The notes under the pieces were generated by a model. It ran no database searches. It had not been told where the DNA came from and saw only the letters and a list, made by a program, of their open reading frames with translations. A program made the position numbers and the translations under genes. Shown in pieces: positions 62,034 to 64,000 of a DNA stretch of 64,000 nt (positions are counted from its first letter, which is position 1; each line of letters starts with the position of its first letter). The stretch is from an uncultured Pseudoteredinibacter sp. (GTDB lineage: Bacteria; Pseudomonadota; Gammaproteobacteria; Pseudomonadales; Cellvibrionaceae), in contig NZ_CANMYE010000009.1 in assembly GCF_947502065.1 (NCBI RefSeq), forward strand, positions 1-64,000. The letters run 5' to 3'.

Positions 62034-62642
62034 ATGAACCATTGCAGCCACTGCGGCGAAAAAGTGACCTTGATTATCCCACCTGGGGATGACCGCGAAC
62101 GCCACGTATGCAACAGCTGCGACACTATTCATTACAGCAACCCTCGCATTATTGCAGGCTGCCTGCCCATTTACGAAGACAAAGTATTGCTGTGTCGCCG
62201 GGCTATTGAGCCGCGCTACGACAAATGGACCTTACCCGCCGGCTTTATGGAAAACGGAGAAACTACCGAAGAAGGCGCCTTGCGCGAAGCTTGGGAAGAA
62301 GCCAGAGCTAAAATAGCGGTAGACAGTCTTTACACCATGTTCAGCCTGCCCCAGATAAACCAGGTTCACCTGTTTTATCGTGGGCAGCTAAGCTCACTAG
62401 ATTTTGAGCCCGGCCCGGAGTCATTAGAAGTTCGCTTGTTTAGTGAAGATGAGATTCCCTGGGATGATTTAGCGTTTATGGTTGTCGGCAAAACCCTTAA
62501 GCATTACTTCAATGATCGCCAAAGCGGGCAATACCCAGTGCGCAGCGAAGATCTTGTGCACCCCAAAGGGCGTGATTGGAAGCCGCCCAAGCCGGCGCGC
62601 TACACCCTTGGTAATACCGGCCCCGTAAATCCAGACGCCTAA
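62034..62642 (+). CDS. NUDIX hydrolase with N-terminal zinc ribbon
   Basis: A 202-residue protein: an N-terminal four-Cys zinc ribbon (CSHCGEKV and HVCNSCDTIHYSNPR) and the NUDIX box GFMENGETTEEGALREAW, continuing EEARAKI. This architecture matches the PF14803-NUDIX family, related to NudC-like nucleotide pyrophosphatases; FAD, ADP-ribose or NADH are possible substrates. The NudC SQPWPFP motif is absent, so NudC itself is unlikely. Confidence 0.9.
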   Translation: MNHCSHCGEKVTLIIPPGDDRERHVCNSCDTIHYSNPRIIAGCLPIYEDKVLLCRRAIEPRYDKWTLPAGFMENGETTEEGALREAWEEARAKIAVDSLYTMFSLPQINQVHLFYRGQLSSLDFEPGPESLEVRLFSEDEIPWDDLAFMVVGKTLKHYFNDRQSGQYPVRSEDLVHPKGRDWKPPKPARYTLGNTGPVNPDA

Positions 62643-62725
62643 GCCTTCAAACTAGGGCCTGTTAACAAGGTCACTTGGATTCTTGGCAATAAGTAGCGGA
62701 AATAAGCGGGAAGCTGGACAAGCAA

Positions 62726-63046
62726 CTAAAAGTCCAGCAGCTCAATCACATCATAAGCCGGCTCTTCATAAGGATGGGCAGCCTTTAAGGCGGTCACCGC
62801 CGCCTTAATGCATTCGGCACCACACAACACTTCTACTTTATACTCTTCCACCTGACTCAGCTCACCAGAGCGACCGATGTAGGGAGAGGCCTTACCATTC
62901 GGGCGAAACTGCCCTTGCCCTAAAGTTTGCCAACAGCAATGCTCATAATCCCCCTGCTGCCCAGCACCCGCTGCAAAAACAGCCCCTTTAACCGCATTCA
63001 AGTGATCGCTAGGGACGAAAAAGCTGAGTTTGTAATTGTGGCGCAT
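62726..63046 (-). CDS. NIF3/YqfO-like C-terminal-domain protein
   Basis: A 106-residue protein: MRHNYKLSFFVPSDHLNAVK, GAGQQGDYEHCCWQTLGQGQ, FRPNGKASPYIGR and the closing AAHPYEEPAYDVIEL. These blocks match the inserted domain of NIF3/YqfO proteins as a stand-alone unit, a PII/CutA-like fold. The ATG at 63046 has GGA seven bases upstream; the open frame continues 13 codons further. Function unknown; possibly metal or nucleotide sensing. Confidence 0.88.
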   Translation of the reverse strand: MRHNYKLSFFVPSDHLNAVKGAVFAAGAGQQGDYEHCCWQTLGQGQFRPNGKASPYIGRSGELSQVEEYKVEVLCGAECIKAAVTALKAAHPYEEPAYDVIELLDF

Positions 63047-63146
63047 GGCAGATTCCATCAAAAATGCTGAACTTAGCCTGGGCAATAGCCCAGCTTCAAG
63101 GGCTGTTATATCATAGACGGCCTTTTGATCGAGCTATTTACCCCCT

Positions 63147-63983
63147 ATGTTGTTATTTGTCGATGAACTGACCAATGTTGATTTCAGCTACCTGCACCCT
63201 AGCCGCGGCTTATTGGGTGAAACATGGCTGGCAAGCACCGAACTGGATGGCGCCCTTGATGAACAGGGCATGGTCTGTGACTTCGGCATTGTGAAAAAAA
63301 CACTGCGCAACTGGCTGGATGAAATACTGGATCACTGCCTTTTGGTACCAAGGCACAGCCCCAACTTAAGCCTATTAGAAGAAGGCGAGTACATCAGCTT
63401 GCGCTGGAAATTTGGAGATAAAGAACTGAGCTGTCGTTCTCCAGCACAGGCGATTACCCTAATTGACGCCGAAGAAATCGACGCAAGCAGCGTGGCCAAG
63501 TGGAGTATCGAACAGCTTAGAGCCCTGCTCCCCGATACTATTGAACGCCTAAGCCTAGAGTTCGAGCCTGAGCAGCTGGGCGACAACGCTTTTTACCACT
63601 ACAGCCATGGCTTAAAAAAGCACGCCGGCAACTGCCAGCGCATTGCTCATGGCCATCGCTCTGGCATCCAAATTTGGCGCGACGGCGAGCGCGATAAAGC
63701 TCTGGAAGCTCAATGGTCAGAGCGCTGGTGTGATATTTACTTAGGCAGTGACTTTGATGTCAGCGAGCGTAGCGACACCCAACTCAGCTTTGCCTATCAA
63801 AGCGCCCAAGGTAACTTTGATATTAGCTTGCCAGCGACGTGCTGTGAGCTACTTCCCACCGACACCACAGTGGAATGGATTGCTTGCTATATCGCTGAGC
63901 AGTTAAAAAAGGCAGCACCAGGCAGTCAATTCAAAGTACGCGCTTTTGAGGGCATCGGTAAGGGTGCCGTCTATCAAATATAG
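63147..63983 (+). CDS. Tandem QueD/PTPS-like (6-carboxytetrahydropterin synthase family) protein
   Basis: A 278-residue protein with two T-fold halves. The N-terminal half has VDFSYLHPSRGLLGETW and MVCDFGIVKKTLRNWLDEIL, then DHCLLVP, the DFG/LDH part of the QueD pattern. The C-terminal half has NCQRIAHGHRSGIQI, with the Cys-x4-HGH part, and VEWIACYIAEQL. Each half thus carries a different portion of the active-site motifs. It may act in 7-deazaguanine or pterin metabolism, or be a non-queuosine paralogue. Confidence 0.8.
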   Translation: MLLFVDELTNVDFSYLHPSRGLLGETWLASTELDGALDEQGMVCDFGIVKKTLRNWLDEILDHCLLVPRHSPNLSLLEEGEYISLRWKFGDKELSCRSPAQAITLIDAEEIDASSVAKWSIEQLRALLPDTIERLSLEFEPEQLGDNAFYHYSHGLKKHAGNCQRIAHGHRSGIQIWRDGERDKALEAQWSERWCDIYLGSDFDVSERSDTQLSFAYQSAQGNFDISLPATCCELLPTDTTVEWIACYIAEQLKKAAPGSQFKVRAFEGIGKGAVYQI

Positions 63984-64000
63984 CTTCACCGGAAATACTT

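Noticed and set aside
62726..63046. CutA or PII signalling protein
   Set aside because: The fold may be similar, but the HPYEEPAYDV ending and the PNGKASPYIG segment match the NIF3/YqfO inserted domain.

Overview
The window is a 64 kb chromosomal segment of an aerobic, probably marine gammaproteobacterium. This is inferred from gene content only: three acyl-CoA dehydrogenases, a Baeyer-Villiger-type monooxygenase, RND/MMPL exporters, a RegB/RegA redox two-component pair, PurT, HrpA, a Zur/zrg zinc regulon and an HvfABC RiPP-metallophore cassette. A Spongiibacteraceae/Cellvibrionales-like host fits best, but no rRNA or universal marker is present to prove it. I saw no tRNA, rRNA, CRISPR array, prophage or transposase gene.

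Layout. 0-4 kb: a heteromeric acyl-CoA dehydrogenase pair, bracketed by REP-like hairpin doublets, plus a third, classical acyl-CoA dehydrogenase. 4-10.6 kb: an AT-richer accessory stretch of small membrane proteins, lipoproteins and unknowns, almost all on the minus strand. It includes a 49-residue gene and a gene interrupted by a one-base slip in a G tract. 10.9-18.9 kb: a flavin monooxygenase diverging from an AraC-type regulator, then a TetR-adaptor-RND efflux operon with a clear operator and promoter. 19-24.7 kb: an MMPL exporter, LolA-like protein, outer-membrane protein and small DUF2892 protein in one operon. 24.9-36.6 kb: MATE exporter, thiopurine methyltransferase, esterase, LysR and MocR/PdxR regulators, RegBA, a GFA-type protein, a complete subclass B1 metallo-beta-lactamase and a GDT1-like transporter half. 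36.7-40.2 kb: a PLP aminotransferase and an M49-like metallopeptidase. 40.3-45.1 kb: a zinc-starvation regulon (zur, DUF1826, DUF2796, DUF3299, ABC ATPase and permease) with two Zur-box palindromes. 45.1-47.5 kb: MlaA-like protein, a secreted unknown and a porin. 48-50.5 kb: an HvfA/HvfB/HvfC cassette whose precursor carries 15 EGKCG units. 50.9-64 kb: hrpA, a TonB-dependent receptor, purT, DUF1289, a gamma carbonic anhydrase-like protein, a PepSY protein, two NUDIX hydrolases, DUF3135, a NIF3/YqfO-like protein and a tandem QueD-like protein.

The most unusual structure is a family of about nine dispersed palindromic elements of 107-181 bp, found in nearly every large intergenic gap. Most have long, near-perfect inverted arms of 19-29 bp whose sequence differs from locus to locus while still pairing with its own partner. 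The apical cores are shared, one edge usually carries a CTGACCGC-like tag, and four copies carry a related internal module. Two copies show compensatory changes on both arms, which points to selection for, or copying through, the folded hairpin.

Functionally the window combines lipid/steroid-type catabolism and envelope lipid transport (acyl-CoA dehydrogenases, monooxygenase, MMPL/LolA-like/OMP, MlaA) with metal homeostasis (Zur regulon, HvfABC, GDT1 half) and drug or toxin resistance (RND, MATE, B1 lactamase, Tpm).
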